Positions 1-10,720 are shown, numbered from the stretch's first letter. The stretch: DNA of 64,000 nucleotides from Ferrovibrio xuzhouensis (GCF_042648965.1 NZ_JBHRYJ010000003.1:434001-498000), one strand, 5' to 3'. Translations and numbers: made by a program. The notes: a model not told the origin generated them from the letters alone.

Positions 1-202
1 GTTTCACGCCGGCGGCACGGATGCCCGCGCCGACGCCCTCTTCGTTGTTGTAGATCGCCGCGGTATCGACATGACGATAGCCGGCCTGCAGGGCGGTGCG
101 CACCGCCAGCGCCGCCTCGTCGTTCGAGGCCTGCCAGACGCCGAGCCCGAGCTGCGGGATGGCATGGCCGTCATTGAGGGTGATGGAAGGCTGGGAAGGC
201 AT
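1..202 (-). CDS. Aldo/keto reductase, N-terminal part (cut by window edge)
   Basis: The first 67 residues of a minus-strand gene are present, from an ATG at 200-202. The protein begins MPSQPSITLNDGHAIPQLG and continues through GLGVWQ, HVDTAAIYNNEEGVG. These are the usual N-terminal signatures of aldo/keto reductases of the 2,5-diketo-D-gluconate reductase type: the first beta strand, then the D-x-A-x-x-Y catalytic Asp and Tyr. Members reduce aldehydes or ketones with NADPH in the cytoplasm. The rest lies outside the window, so substrate class cannot be refined. Confidence 0.85.
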   Translation of the reverse strand, partial: MPSQPSITLNDGHAIPQLGLGVWQASNDEAALAVRTALQAGYRHVDTAAIYNNEEGVGAGIRAAGVK

Positions 203-271
203 GATTGACTCCACGGATCATACGGAAGGGCCCCTGACAATAGGGCGCGCATGACCGGTGGAACAGGGTCG

Positions 272-323
272 ATGTCCTGGTCACCCCGGGCGGCGGTAAG
301 CCACCTCGCGGTGACCAGGACAT
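272..323 (-). terminator. Perfect 14-bp inverted repeat after dipZ-like gene
   Basis: ATGTCCTGGTCACC at 272-285 is repeated inverted as GGTGACCAGGACAT at 310-323, with a 24-nt loop. It sits 23 nt past the stop of the DipZ-like gene and before the aldo/keto reductase on the same strand. A transcription terminator is the simplest reading. There is no clear T-run, so a protein-binding palindrome is also possible. Confidence 0.5.
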
Positions 324-345
324 TCTTACGCGTCAGGCAACCCGT

Positions 346-2067
346 TTATCCGAAAGTGAAGGCATAGGCGCGCACGCCGGCGCCTTCAAATTCGATCGCG
401 AAAGTGCGGTCGGCGATGTCACCGGATTGTCGCACCAGCTGGTAGAGGCGCGTGTCCTGCAGGCTGCCCCAGCCTTCGGCATCGACATCGGCGCCATGGT
501 CGGCGCCCGGCGCGGCGCCGTCGATAGTGACGCGGAAGCGCATGGCCTGGCCCGGTGCCGGCGGCCCCATCACCAGATGCAAGTCGCGGGCATGGAAGCG
601 ATAGACGATCCGGCCGGCCTCACCGTTCAGCGTGGCGAACTCCCCGCCCACCGTCCAGCTGCCACCCAGACCCCAGTGGTTGAGCCGCAGCGTGGCAGGC
701 GCCCGGTAGAACGCCTCCGTGTCTTCCGTCTGGCCGCCCGGCGAGGCGAAGCCGCGGGTCTGGGCATAGCCGACATAGGTTTCGCCCGAGTGCAGATCGC
801 TTTCGTCCGGCGCCACCTGGGCACCGCTCGCCTGCTCTCCGCCAAGCGGCATCGCGACGGGTGCAGCGCGAGCTTCCGACAACAGGGTCTGGATCAGCCG
901 CTCGGAATCGTCGTAGCGCCCCTCGCCCAGCACGCGATGGCGGACCTGGCCATGGGCGTCGATGAAATACAATCCCGGCCAGGCAACATTGCCGAAGGCC
1001 CGCCAGATGCCGAAGTCGTTGTCGATCGCCACCGGGTAATGGATACCGAGGTGGCCCAGTGCCTTCTGCACATTGCCGGCATCCTTCTCGAAGGCGAATT
1101 CCGGCGTATGCACGCCGATCACCACCAGGCCGCTGTCGCGGTATTTCTCGGCCCAGGCCCGCACATGTGGCAGCACGCGCAGGCAGTTGATGCAGGAATA
1201 GGTCCAGAAATTCACCAGCACGACCTTGCCCTGCAGGTCCTGCGGCCGCAGCGGCGCCGTATTGAGCCACTGCTGCGCGCCGAGCAGCGCCGCCTGCGGC
1301 CCGGTCAATGGCCGTGGCCGCGGCTCGCCCGGTTCGGCTGCCCGTGCGTCGCCGATCAGGGCAAGCAGGCAGTTTTCGATCTGCGTGGTGCCGGCCGAGG
1401 ACAGCCGGGTGAACAGGCCGACATCGAGGCCGCTCCAGATCGCCACCACGCCGGCGATGACGGTGGCGCCCGACAGCCGCCGCAGGCCGTCGCTCCAGCG
1501 CGCCGTGCGCAGCCTGCCGGCCATGGCCAGCAGACGCCCGCCGAACAGCAGGCCGGCCGCCAGCGCAGTCGCCGCACCGGCGGCATAGGTCAGCAGCAGC
1601 AGTGCGGTATCGGCATTGGGGCCGCGCAGGGCGGCGCCGGTGAGGATCAGCCCCAGCACCGGCCCGGCACAGGGCGCCCAGACCAGCCCGGTCGCCAGGC
1701 CGAGCAGCAGCGAGGCGCCGGCGGTGGCGCGGCCCTCCGCCTGCTGCGACAACCGGCCGCCGAGCGCTGCCAGCGGCGCCAGCAGCCGGTCGGCCACTGC
1801 CGGCACCAGCAGGGTCAGGCCGAACAGCGCCATCACCGCCAGCGCGATGCCGCGGCCATAATGGTTCGCCGCCACCGCCCAGTGGCCGGCGACGGAGGCG
1901 AGGCTCGCCACCGCCGCGAAGGCGATGGCGAGACCCAGCAGCATCGGCAGGCCGCCGCGACGGAACGGCAGGCCGACCCGCGCCAGCACGAAAGGCAGCA
2001 CGGGCAGGATGCAGGGCGTGGCGATGGTCAGCAGCCCCGCCGCATAGGCCAGGATCAACAGGGTCAT
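346..2067 (-). CDS. DipZ-type cytochrome c biogenesis/thioredoxin fusion membrane protein
   Basis: 573 residues. The first ~230 form a CcdA/DsbD-like multi-span membrane domain with the two expected cysteines, in TIATPCILPVLPF (near residue 19) and WAPCAGPVLGL (near 132). A periplasmic thioredoxin-like domain follows, with the DipZ signature NFWTYSCINCLRVLPHV (CxxC near 289-292). The last ~130 residues match the beta-rich C-terminal domain found in DipZ proteins. By family it moves electrons from cytoplasmic thiols across the membrane to periplasmic substrates. It starts 11 nt after the preceding hydrolase, so it is probably the last gene of an ohr-hydrolase-dipZ run, fitting thiol repair during peroxide stress. 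Confidence 0.85.
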   Translation of the reverse strand: MTLLILAYAAGLLTIATPCILPVLPFVLARVGLPFRRGGLPMLLGLAIAFAAVASLASVAGHWAVAANHYGRGIALAVMALFGLTLLVPAVADRLLAPLAALGGRLSQQAEGRATAGASLLLGLATGLVWAPCAGPVLGLILTGAALRGPNADTALLLLTYAAGAATALAAGLLFGGRLLAMAGRLRTARWSDGLRRLSGATVIAGVVAIWSGLDVGLFTRLSSAGTTQIENCLLALIGDARAAEPGEPRPRPLTGPQAALLGAQQWLNTAPLRPQDLQGKVVLVNFWTYSCINCLRVLPHVRAWAEKYRDSGLVVIGVHTPEFAFEKDAGNVQKALGHLGIHYPVAIDNDFGIWRAFGNVAWPGLYFIDAHGQVRHRVLGEGRYDDSERLIQTLLSEARAAPVAMPLGGEQASGAQVAPDESDLHSGETYVGYAQTRGFASPGGQTEDTEAFYRAPATLRLNHWGLGGSWTVGGEFATLNGEAGRIVYRFHARDLHLVMGPPAPGQAMRFRVTIDGAAPGADHGADVDAEGWGSLQDTRLYQLVRQSGDIADRTFAIEFEGAGVRAYAFTFG

Positions 2068-2078
2068 GGCGAACTCCT

Positions 2079-3107
2079 TCAGCCGCGGTCGACGTCGAGC
2101 ACGGCCTGGGCAAAGGCCCGCGGTGCTTCCTGCGGCATGTTGTGGCCGATGCCGCCGGTAATCAGGCGATGCTGGTAGCGGCCGGTGAACTTTTTGGCAT
2201 AGGCGGCCGGATCGGGATGCGGCGCGCCGTTGGCATCGCCTTCCATGGTGATGGTCGGCACCGTGATGACCGGACTGGCCGCCAGCCGCCGTTCCAGCGC
2301 GTCATACTGCCGTTCGCCGTCGGCGAGGCCGAGCCGCCAGCGGTAATTGTGGATGACGATGTCGACGTGGTCCGGATTGTCGAAGGCGGCCGCCGAGCGG
2401 TCATAGACGGCGTCGCTGAACTTCCACTGCGGCGAGGCGAGCTGCCAGATCAGCCTGTTGAAGTCGTAGCGGTTCTTCGCATAGCCGTCGCGACCACGCT
2501 CGGTGGCGAAATAGAACTGGTACCACCATTGCAGCTCGGCTTTCGGTGGCAGCGGCATGCGGTTGCCCTGCTGGGTGCCGATCAGGTAGCCGCTGACCGA
2601 GACCAGCGAGCGGCAGCGCTCCGGCCACAGCGCCGCAATGATATCGGCGGTGCGCGCGCCCCAGTCGTAGCCGGCGATGGCGGCCTGCGCGATGCCCAGG
2701 GCATCCATCAGGGCGACGATATCGGCGGCGATGGCCGACTGCTGGCCGTTGCGCACCGTGGTATCCGACCGGAAGCGCGTGGTGCCGTAGCCGGCCAGGT
2801 AAGGCACGATCACCCGGTAGCCGGCCGCCGCCAGCAGCGGTGTTACCTCGGTGAAGCTGTGGATGTCGTAGGGCCAGCCATGCAGCAGGATGACGACCGG
2901 GCCATCGGCCGGCCCGGCCTCGGCATAGCCGACACTGAGCCGGCCGGCCGCGACCTGCTTGAGCGGGCCGAAGCCGGCGCCGGCGGCCCTGCCCTGCGCC
3001 CGCGCCGTGCCGGCCCCGAGGCCGCCGAGCTGGCTGGCGGCCAGGGTCGCGGCGGCGGCGCCGAGCAGATGGCGGCGGGAGATCTGGAGTGTCTTTGCGC
3101 TGGTCAT
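2079..3107 (-). CDS. Tat-exported alpha/beta hydrolase, epoxide hydrolase/dehalogenase-like
   Basis: 342 residues from the ATG at 3105-3107. Longer upstream reading runs into the ohr coding frame and is not real. The N-terminus has a twin-arginine signal (ISRRHLLGAAAATLAASQ). The alpha/beta hydrolase fold shows the oxyanion motif LLHGWPYDIHSF. The nucleophile elbow is GYDWGA near residue 148, so the nucleophile is Asp, as in epoxide hydrolases and haloalkane dehalogenases. The late histidine is in GGIGHNMPQEAP. It lies 16 nt downstream of ohr and is likely co-transcribed. The substrate is unknown; a periplasmic role in handling epoxides or peroxide-derived lipids is inference. Confidence 0.8.
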   Translation of the reverse strand: MTSAKTLQISRRHLLGAAAATLAASQLGGLGAGTARAQGRAAGAGFGPLKQVAAGRLSVGYAEAGPADGPVVILLHGWPYDIHSFTEVTPLLAAAGYRVIVPYLAGYGTTRFRSDTTVRNGQQSAIAADIVALMDALGIAQAAIAGYDWGARTADIIAALWPERCRSLVSVSGYLIGTQQGNRMPLPPKAELQWWYQFYFATERGRDGYAKNRYDFNRLIWQLASPQWKFSDAVYDRSAAAFDNPDHVDIVIHNYRWRLGLADGERQYDALERRLAASPVITVPTITMEGDANGAPHPDPAAYAKKFTGRYQHRLITGGIGHNMPQEAPRAFAQAVLDVDRG

Positions 3108-3123
3108 CGCGGTCTCTCCCGGC

Positions 3124-3561
3124 TCAGGCCGCTGCGGCGGGATCGAAGGCCCGCAGTTCGACCGCGATGTTGCCGGTGAGCGCCCGTGAATACGGGCAGA
3201 GCCGGTGCGCCGCCGCGACCAGTTGCGTCGCCGTGGCAGGATCGAGACCGGGCAGGCCGACATGCAGCCGGGCCGCCAGGCCGAAATCGCCGGCCGCCGT
3301 GTTGCCGAGATCGACCTCGGCATCGACGGCAACGCCGGCCGGCACCGCGACCTTCAGGTCGCCGGCGGCGCGGCGGATCGCGCCGATGAAGCAGGCCGAC
3401 CAGCCGGCGGCAAGAAGCTGCTCGGGGTTGGTGCCGGCACCGTTGCTGCCCGGCGGCGACAGCCGGACATCGAGGCGGCCGTCGCTGCTGCGCGCGGCGC
3501 CGTCGCGGCCGCCGGTGGTGCGGGTCTTGCCGGTATAGAGGACTTTTTCGAGCTGAGTCAT
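3124..3561 (-). CDS. ohr: Organic hydroperoxide resistance protein (OsmC/Ohr family)
   Basis: 145 residues, start MTQLEKVLYTGKT chosen because it gives the usual Ohr length; the frame is open further upstream but runs into the operator region. Both Ohr cysteines are present: Cys57 in GWSACFIGAI (peroxidatic) and Cys122 in HRLCPYSRA (resolving). The enzyme reduces organic peroxides, regenerated by lipoylated proteins in this family. It is divergent from ohrR, with two palindromes between them, and leads a three-gene run with the Tat hydrolase and DipZ-like protein. Confidence 0.93.
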   Translation of the reverse strand: MTQLEKVLYTGKTRTTGGRDGAARSSDGRLDVRLSPPGSNGAGTNPEQLLAAGWSACFIGAIRRAAGDLKVAVPAGVAVDAEVDLGNTAAGDFGLAARLHVGLPGLDPATATQLVAAAHRLCPYSRALTGNIAVELRAFDPAAAA

Positions 3562-3594
3562 GGGGGGCTCCTGGGGCAGTTGGTTTAATTCGGT

Positions 3595-3609
3595 TCCGAT
3601 TAGATCGGA
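3595..3609. promoter_or_regulatory. OhrR operator candidate 1
   Basis: Perfect palindrome TCCGAT-TAG-ATCGGA in the ohr/ohrR intergenic region, 34 nt upstream of the ohr start. The identical half-sites recur at 3649-3663. MarR-family OhrR dimers bind such short palindromes. Assignment to OhrR rests on position and repetition. Confidence 0.7.
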
Positions 3610-3648
3610 TACGAGTGATTTATCCGGCCGCGCCCACCGAGTCAAGCT

Positions 3649-3663
3649 TCCGATTTCATCGGA
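3649..3663. promoter_or_regulatory. OhrR operator candidate 2
   Basis: TCCGAT-TTC-ATCGGA, with the same arms and 3-nt gap as 3595-3609. The two centres are 54 bp apart, about five helical turns. It lies 57 nt upstream of the ohrR start, so it could serve autoregulation while the other site controls ohr. Confidence 0.7.
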
Positions 3664-3720
3664 TGCGATCTATATTGGGTGTTCGCGATCACCTTCCCGT
3701 GTGCCGACGAGGACGCCCCC

Positions 3721-4200
3721 ATGCCCGCCGCCAAAAAGACCAGCCGCAGCGCCGCTGCCCCCCGGCTTGCCGATTTTCTCTGCTTTACCGTCTATTCGGC
3801 CAACCTGGCCTATGGCCGGGCCTACAAGCCGATCCTCGCCAAGCTCGGCCTCACCTACACCCAGTACATCGCCATCGTGGCGCTGTGGGAGGAGGACCAT
3901 CAGACCGTGCGCGGCCTGGGCGAGAAACTGTTCCTCGAATCGAACACGCTGACCCCGATCCTCAAGAAGCTGGAGGAAATGGGCTACCTGCGCCGGCAGC
4001 GTGATCCGCAGGACGAGCGGCAGGTGGTGGTCAGCCTGACCGAAGCCGGCCGCCTGCTGCGCGAGAAGGGCCTGACCATGACGCTGGTGAAGGAATCCGG
4101 CCTGCCGCCGGAGGAGTTTGCCAAACTGCAGAAGGCCGTCGCGGCGTTACGCAACAACCTGCTGAAGGCGGCAAAGTCGCAGGACGGGGATAGCGACTGA
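3721..4200 (+). CDS. ohrR: MarR-family organic peroxide sensor
   Basis: 159 residues. The start at 3721 (MPAAKKTSRS) keeps the sensing cysteine near the N-terminus; an in-frame ATG at 3679 exists but would extend into the promoter region. Cys21 lies in FLCFTVYSANLAYG, matching the reactive cysteine and following helix of OhrR proteins. The winged helix spans about 60-110 (TVRGLGEKLFLESNTLTPIL, then RRQRDPQDERQVVVSLT wing). Oxidation of this cysteine by organic peroxide releases DNA in the family. It is divergent from ohr and convergent with purT, with 7 nt between stops. Confidence 0.92.
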   Translation: MPAAKKTSRSAAAPRLADFLCFTVYSANLAYGRAYKPILAKLGLTYTQYIAIVALWEEDHQTVRGLGEKLFLESNTLTPILKKLEEMGYLRRQRDPQDERQVVVSLTEAGRLLREKGLTMTLVKESGLPPEEFAKLQKAVAALRNNLLKAAKSQDGDSD

Positions 4201-4207
4201 GCGGGCC

Positions 4208-5389
4208 TCAGCCCTTGTAGCGGATCGTCACCTTCGCCGCGGCGGCGCGTGCGGCGGCGCGGGCCTGGTCGGCATCGCCGTCCCTGACCAGCGCCAGCGC
4301 CACGCCCATGCGACGATACGGCCGCGTGGTCGGCTTGTTGAAGATGCGCAGGTCGATGTCGGTGCCCGGCGCCGGCGACTGCAGCGCCGCGGCCAGGCCC
4401 TCGACGGTGAAATCGGTGGCGTCGCGGTCGGCGAGGATCACGGCGGACGCGCTCGCGCCATGCTGGGTGATCGCGGGGATCGGCAGGCCGAGGATGGCGC
4501 GCGCATGCAGGTCGAATTCGGTCAGGTTCTGCGAGATCAGGGTCACCATGCCGGTGTCATGCGGCCGCGGCGACAGTTCCGAGAAGATCACATCGTCGCC
4601 CCTGACGAAGAACTCGACGCCGAACAGGCCATAGCCGCCGAGATTGTCGACCACGGCTGTTGCCTGGCGCTGTGCCTCGGCGACGGCCGCCGCCGTCATC
4701 GGCGTCGGCTGCCAGCTTTCCTGATAATCGCCGCGTTCCTGCCGGTGGCCGATCGGCGGGCAGAAGACGACGCCGTCCCGCGTGCGGATGGTCAGCAAGG
4801 TGATCTCGTAGTCAAACGCGATGAAGGCCTCGACGATCACCCGCTTGCGGTCGCCGCGCATGCCGGCCACGGCGTAATCCCAGGCCTTGTCGATATCGGC
4901 CGCGGCCTTCACCGTGCTCTGGCCCTTGCCGGATGACGACATCACCGGCTTGACCACGCAGGGCATGCCGACCGAGGCCACGGCGGCGCGCATCTCGTCG
5001 AGCGATTCCGCGTAGAGATATGTCGAGGTCGGCAGGCCGAGTTCGGTGGCGGCGACCTCGCGAATGCGGTCGCGGTTCATCGTCATCTGCGTGGCACGCG
5101 CCGAGGGCACCACGTTGAAGCCGCGATCCTCGTAATCCTTCAGCACCTCGGTGCGGATCGCCTCGACCTCGGGGACGATGAAATCCGGCTTGTGCTTTTC
5201 AATGGCGGCGCCGAGCGCGGCACCGTCCAGCATCGAGAAGACCTCGCATTCATCCGCCACCTGCATGGCCGGCGCGCCGGCATAAGCGTCGCAGGCCACC
5301 ACATGGGCGCCGAGCCGCTTGGCCGAGATGACGAATTCGCGGCCGAGTTCGCCCGAGCCCAGCAGCAGGATTTTCGCAGTGGCGGTCAT
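4208..5389 (-). CDS. purT: Formate-dependent phosphoribosylglycinamide formyltransferase
   Basis: 393 residues from the ATG at 5387-5389 (MTATAKILLLGSGELGREF). PurT makes formyl-GAR from GAR, formate and ATP in purine synthesis. It shows the pre-ATP-grasp Rossmann start GSGELGREF, the ATP-grasp stretch PCVVKPVMSSSGKGQS, and metal/ATP residues in FGVEFFVRGDDVIFSELSP followed by RPHDTGMVTL. Length matches E. coli PurT (392). A longer in-frame start at 5434 would add 15 residues without similarity. No operon partner is visible. Confidence 0.95.
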   Translation of the reverse strand: MTATAKILLLGSGELGREFVISAKRLGAHVVACDAYAGAPAMQVADECEVFSMLDGAALGAAIEKHKPDFIVPEVEAIRTEVLKDYEDRGFNVVPSARATQMTMNRDRIREVAATELGLPTSTYLYAESLDEMRAAVASVGMPCVVKPVMSSSGKGQSTVKAAADIDKAWDYAVAGMRGDRKRVIVEAFIAFDYEITLLTIRTRDGVVFCPPIGHRQERGDYQESWQPTPMTAAAVAEAQRQATAVVDNLGGYGLFGVEFFVRGDDVIFSELSPRPHDTGMVTLISQNLTEFDLHARAILGLPIPAITQHGASASAVILADRDATDFTVEGLAAALQSPAPGTDIDLRIFNKPTTRPYRRMGVALALVRDGDADQARAAARAAAAKVTIRYKG

Positions 5390-5803
5390 GGTCTTCTTCC
5401 CCAGCTTCCGGCCCCGGGCCGGTCGGTCAGTCACCCGCCTTCATTGGCCAAAACCGGCAGTTTTTGCAAGCCTGCCCCGGGGGGATATCGGCCCGGTCCG
5501 CGCCCGGCCGCCATACCGCTGCAGGATCGGCGCGGTATTTCGGATGGGACAGATGGGGTGCGCCGACGGCGACGCCCGTCGGCCGGATGGGACGCTGCTG
5601 CGTCATGCCTTCGGCTGTACACAGCGACGGCCGGCCCCCAGCCAGGTCAATTCGGTGGCCGGTCCGCCGGTGGCCACGGCCAGCCCGCATAATCGGTCCG
5701 GCCCGCATAGACCGCCGAGATTGCGTCACTTCAGGACCAGCCTAGGATCACGCCAGATGCCACCTGCCGGCAACATAGAGAAGCCATAGACGGAGGGCCC
5801 ATC
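5390..5803. other. Intergenic region between purT and secreted protein gene
   Basis: 414 bp with short open frames on both strands that look like chance frames. A purine-rich CGGAGGG lies about 8 nt before the ATG at 5804 and is a good ribosome-binding site for that gene. No RNA gene or repeat recognised. Confidence 0.4.
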
Positions 5804-6814
5804 ATGTTCCACATATCCCGCTCTGCTATCGTGATCGCAATCCTGGTCGGACTCTGGACCCCCGGACCAGCTCGCGCCGACGCTCTTGGAGACCTGAACG
5901 ACATATTCAAAACTTCGTACAAAGCGGCCGCCGAGGCAAAGCGCCAGGACCTTCTGAGCACCGCGCCCGTTTTCGTCAACCGTTTTGGCACTATCGAATT
6001 TTACAAACCCGGCACCCTGGAACCCAAAAGGTTCAAGATGGCAGAAGGCATCTACAATGATGCAAAAACAGTAGCGCACATCCCCGCCGCACTTTTCACG
6101 CATTTCACAGCAGCCGGCCCCGTTGGCTCAGGAAGGGAGATTTCAGGAAATGAAATCGAGTGGCTTGGAACCTATTTAGGAAAGCTCGAGTCCTCCAAAG
6201 CAGCGCTGCTAGAAAAGGCCTATCCCGAAATACAGGATATTCCGGAATATGGAGAGGGCAACTACGACTCGCTCGTCAGGATACCTCAGCTCACGATGAT
6301 CGACGGCACAATCGCTCTCGTCGACCAGCTCCTCACCTCAAGGAAGTTGACTCCGCAATGGCTGAACGATCTCAAGGCGACAACAGAGGACGGCATAAAA
6401 GCCAGCCTTACAGCAGCGGCGACTTCGCAGCTCACCCAGTTCCACGCTCAAATGATCAAGTGGAGAAATGAAAATAAAACTCTAGAATGGCACGAGGCCG
6501 TCGTGGTGATCATCGGCATCCATCAGGCCCGCAGAAAATACCTGCAGCGGCAGTTTTTCGACAAACTTCTGTACGACGATCCCGAACTCGAAGATCACGT
6601 TGTTTTCGCCGAGACCCTCACCCCTTTTGCACCGCCCCAAGGTGGCCGCGCACCCGGCCCCGTACAGGACGCCCAGCTCCTCCTGGCAAAAGTGATGCTG
6701 GACAAGGACCTGTCATCCTACCTTTTCGGAAATCGCTATCGCTTGCAATGGGACTTACTCGGCGCACAACCCGCCGGCATCATGTCCTCATGGCCGCAAT
6801 TCCTGCCGCAGTAA
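5804..6814 (+). CDS. Secreted protein of unknown function
   Basis: 336 residues with a classical signal peptide (MFHISRSAIVIAILVGLWTP, cleavage near ARA-DALG). The mature part is mostly helical and has no motif I recognise. It contains several Trp/Tyr-rich patches, for example WHEAVVVIIGIHQARRKYLQ and YLFGNRYRLQWDLLG. The start has a strong ribosome-binding site (CGGAGGG). Its GC content and codon choice are visibly lower than in purT and the radical SAM gene, suggesting acquisition. It stands alone, with no operon partner. Function is not inferable. Confidence 0.75.
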   Translation: MFHISRSAIVIAILVGLWTPGPARADALGDLNDIFKTSYKAAAEAKRQDLLSTAPVFVNRFGTIEFYKPGTLEPKRFKMAEGIYNDAKTVAHIPAALFTHFTAAGPVGSGREISGNEIEWLGTYLGKLESSKAALLEKAYPEIQDIPEYGEGNYDSLVRIPQLTMIDGTIALVDQLLTSRKLTPQWLNDLKATTEDGIKASLTAAATSQLTQFHAQMIKWRNENKTLEWHEAVVVIIGIHQARRKYLQRQFFDKLLYDDPELEDHVVFAETLTPFAPPQGGRAPGPVQDAQLLLAKVMLDKDLSSYLFGNRYRLQWDLLGAQPAGIMSSWPQFLPQ

Positions 6815-6968
6815 ATACGGCCACTGCCGCCTGACGCAACTGCCGTCGACGTCCATTGCATGCGGCGCACCCTCTCCGCCCACCCAATGGTACCGGTCGG
6901 CTTCGAGGGAATGCGTAAGTCACGCGGTTAATGCTTCCGACTTTGCTGAAGCCGGCCCTGTGGGCCGC

Positions 6969-9032
<2,064 letters not shown>

Positions 9033-9159
9033 GGCGCCACGCATAGGCCTCCATGGCAGCAAATTCAACTATTAACGCAGACAGCGGGCCGCTCGCCGCA
9101 TGGTTTCCCCCTCTCACCCGTCAGTCATCGGCCGATGAATGCTCATGCCTTCATGCCCG

Positions 9160-9478
9160 ATGCCGGACAATCGCGCTTCAATCCAGCCAACGACCAGCAA
9201 TGGAAGCTGCGCCGAGGGATATGCAGTCGCGCGTGCGCCGGGAGCAGTACACCAGGGCCAAGGAGGACATCTTCGTGCGCACCAGCATTTCCGAAGCGCC
9301 GCGACATACCGTCGAAGGCAACGACAAGAAGCATGCGCGACTGAACCTGATCGCGGACCTGCTCTCGGGGATTCCCTACGAGGAGGTCCTGCACGAGGGC
9401 CTCACGCTGCCGGGCCGGGTGTTCGATCCGCATTACAAGGTTGCACCCTGCCGGCGGAGTTTCATGTGTCGCAGAAGT
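9160..9478 (+). pseudogene. Polyphosphate kinase 2 C-terminal fossil, frameshifted
   Basis: Only the end of a PPK2-type kinase remains. One frame reads RFNPANDQQWKL, the expected lead-in to the family's WKLSPRD. One base is missing about position 9211, and the adjacent frame then gives PRDMQSRVRREQYTRAKEDI, APRHTVEGNDKKHARLNLI and GIPYEEV. The N-terminal kinase domain with its Walker motifs is absent. PPK2 transfers phosphate between polyphosphate and nucleotides; this copy cannot. It fills the gap before the AT-rich orphan gene. Confidence 0.75.
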
Positions 9479-9590
9479 ATTGATTTTGAGAGAAGTCCGA
9501 GGTGCGGTCATTCCGTAAAATGCATAAAAGGGTAAAGGTGATAAATTCCAACTGTTTCTATTCAATGAAATAGCAGTCAATGTCGCCTGG

Positions 9591-10457
9591 ATGGAGACAA
9601 CTATAGTCGTAAGTCCCACATTGCATGAGTTACTTGCCAGAACGACAATTGGCCCCATCGATCATTCAGCCCTTCAGAATCAAGTGTCAGACGCCCTTGA
9701 TGGCTTTCACACGATGAAGTCTAGCGAAAATTTATTTATTTCAGACATTCCCAACACGACAGACTGGAAACCACTCAAGAACCATTACATCACAAGTCAC
9801 GCCACAAGTAGCCTCATTGATTTATTTGATCAGGACGAAGGTGGGCAGCAGGAGCAGATCGGAATCTGGCTTACAGACAATCTTCATCCTCGCGGCGTGT
9901 TCCACAGCCCAAAAATCCCCGATGGCAAGAAATTGCGGGAACTCACCGACATTCTTTTTAGTCACGAATATGGTTCAATCCTTATTGAGTCGAAGGCGAT
10001 TTCCTTAACCACTCGAGCCTCTCTACCCAATAGATCAAAACTTGCACGAGATGTGTCCAGCCACATCGCAAAAGCTGCGAAGCAACTCCGCGGCGGCATA
10101 CGACAGCTAAAACAGAATACACTTGTGTTTAACGATGCCGGAATTGCCCTCGACATTGAGCGCACAAAACCGATGCACGGCATCATACTAATTCCAGATT
10201 TAGATTTAGTTGAGAATCGGGCTCTATACGGAACTCGGTTTATTACAGATTTTATGAGCGCCACCGGGAGCTTTATTCATATACTTGACACTTCGGAACT
10301 GCTTCGCATTGTGCAAGCCGCAGAAATGATCGCCGCGCGAGGAAAAACCACCACGCCGATGATGGCATTCGATTATTACTTAGTCGAACGCGCCAGAAAG
10401 AGTGCTGAAGCTGAAACTCTTTGTATCGAAGTTCTATTGCGTTTTGCTGATAACTAA
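9591..10457 (+). CDS. AT-rich orphan protein, possibly nuclease-related
   Basis: 288 residues with no family I can name. Base composition is clearly more AT-rich than everything around it, and codon use differs, which points to transfer. A possible PD-(D/E)xK-like core reads DILFSHEYGSILIESKAIS (acidic residue, beta strand, E-S-K), near residues 120-140. It is followed by a Q/R-rich helix (AAKQLRGGIRQLKQN), a pattern seen in several nuclease folds. No strong ribosome-binding site is seen before the ATG at 9591. It is flanked by the PPK2 fossil and an ABC-F gene fragment, so the area is an insertion hotspot. Confidence 0.6.
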   Translation: METTIVVSPTLHELLARTTIGPIDHSALQNQVSDALDGFHTMKSSENLFISDIPNTTDWKPLKNHYITSHATSSLIDLFDQDEGGQQEQIGIWLTDNLHPRGVFHSPKIPDGKKLRELTDILFSHEYGSILIESKAISLTTRASLPNRSKLARDVSSHIAKAAKQLRGGIRQLKQNTLVFNDAGIALDIERTKPMHGIILIPDLDLVENRALYGTRFITDFMSATGSFIHILDTSELLRIVQAAEMIAARGKTTTPMMAFDYYLVERARKSAEAETLCIEVLLRFADN

Positions 10458-10521
10458 GAAAGCCCATCTTCGCTTCAAACTGCAGACTTACGCCACCCAT
10501 TCAATGACCGCATGACCAAGC

Positions 10522-10720
10522 CTACCAGCCCGGATGCAGGCCCGGCGCTTCCTGGCCGGTGCGCGCCACATACTCCGTGTAACCACCAGTGAACTGGTGG
10601 ACGCCGTCGGGCGTCAGTTCCAGCACGCGGTTCGACAGCGCGGCGAGAAAGTGGCAGTCGTGCGAGACGAACAGCATGGCGCCCTCGAAATCCGCCAGCT
10701 CCGCGACCGGCATGTCCTTA
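10522..10720 (-). pseudogene. 3'-terminal fragment of an ABC-F ATPase gene
   Basis: This minus-strand stretch encodes about 65 residues nearly identical to the last residues of the intact ABC-F protein at 13617-15245: DFEGAMLFVSHDCHFLAALS, then NRVLELTPDGVHQFTGGYTE and YVARTGQEAPGLHPGW. Differences are mostly third-base changes, so the two copies diverged while under selection. The 5' remainder is missing; homology fades near 10720 where the AraC-type gene begins. Together the two copies flank a 3-kb cassette in direct orientation. Confidence 0.85.

Noticed and set aside
427..2178. 583-codon plus-strand frame opposite the DipZ-like gene
   Set aside because: Arg/Gln-rich chance frame created by high GC codon bias; the minus strand has full domain evidence.
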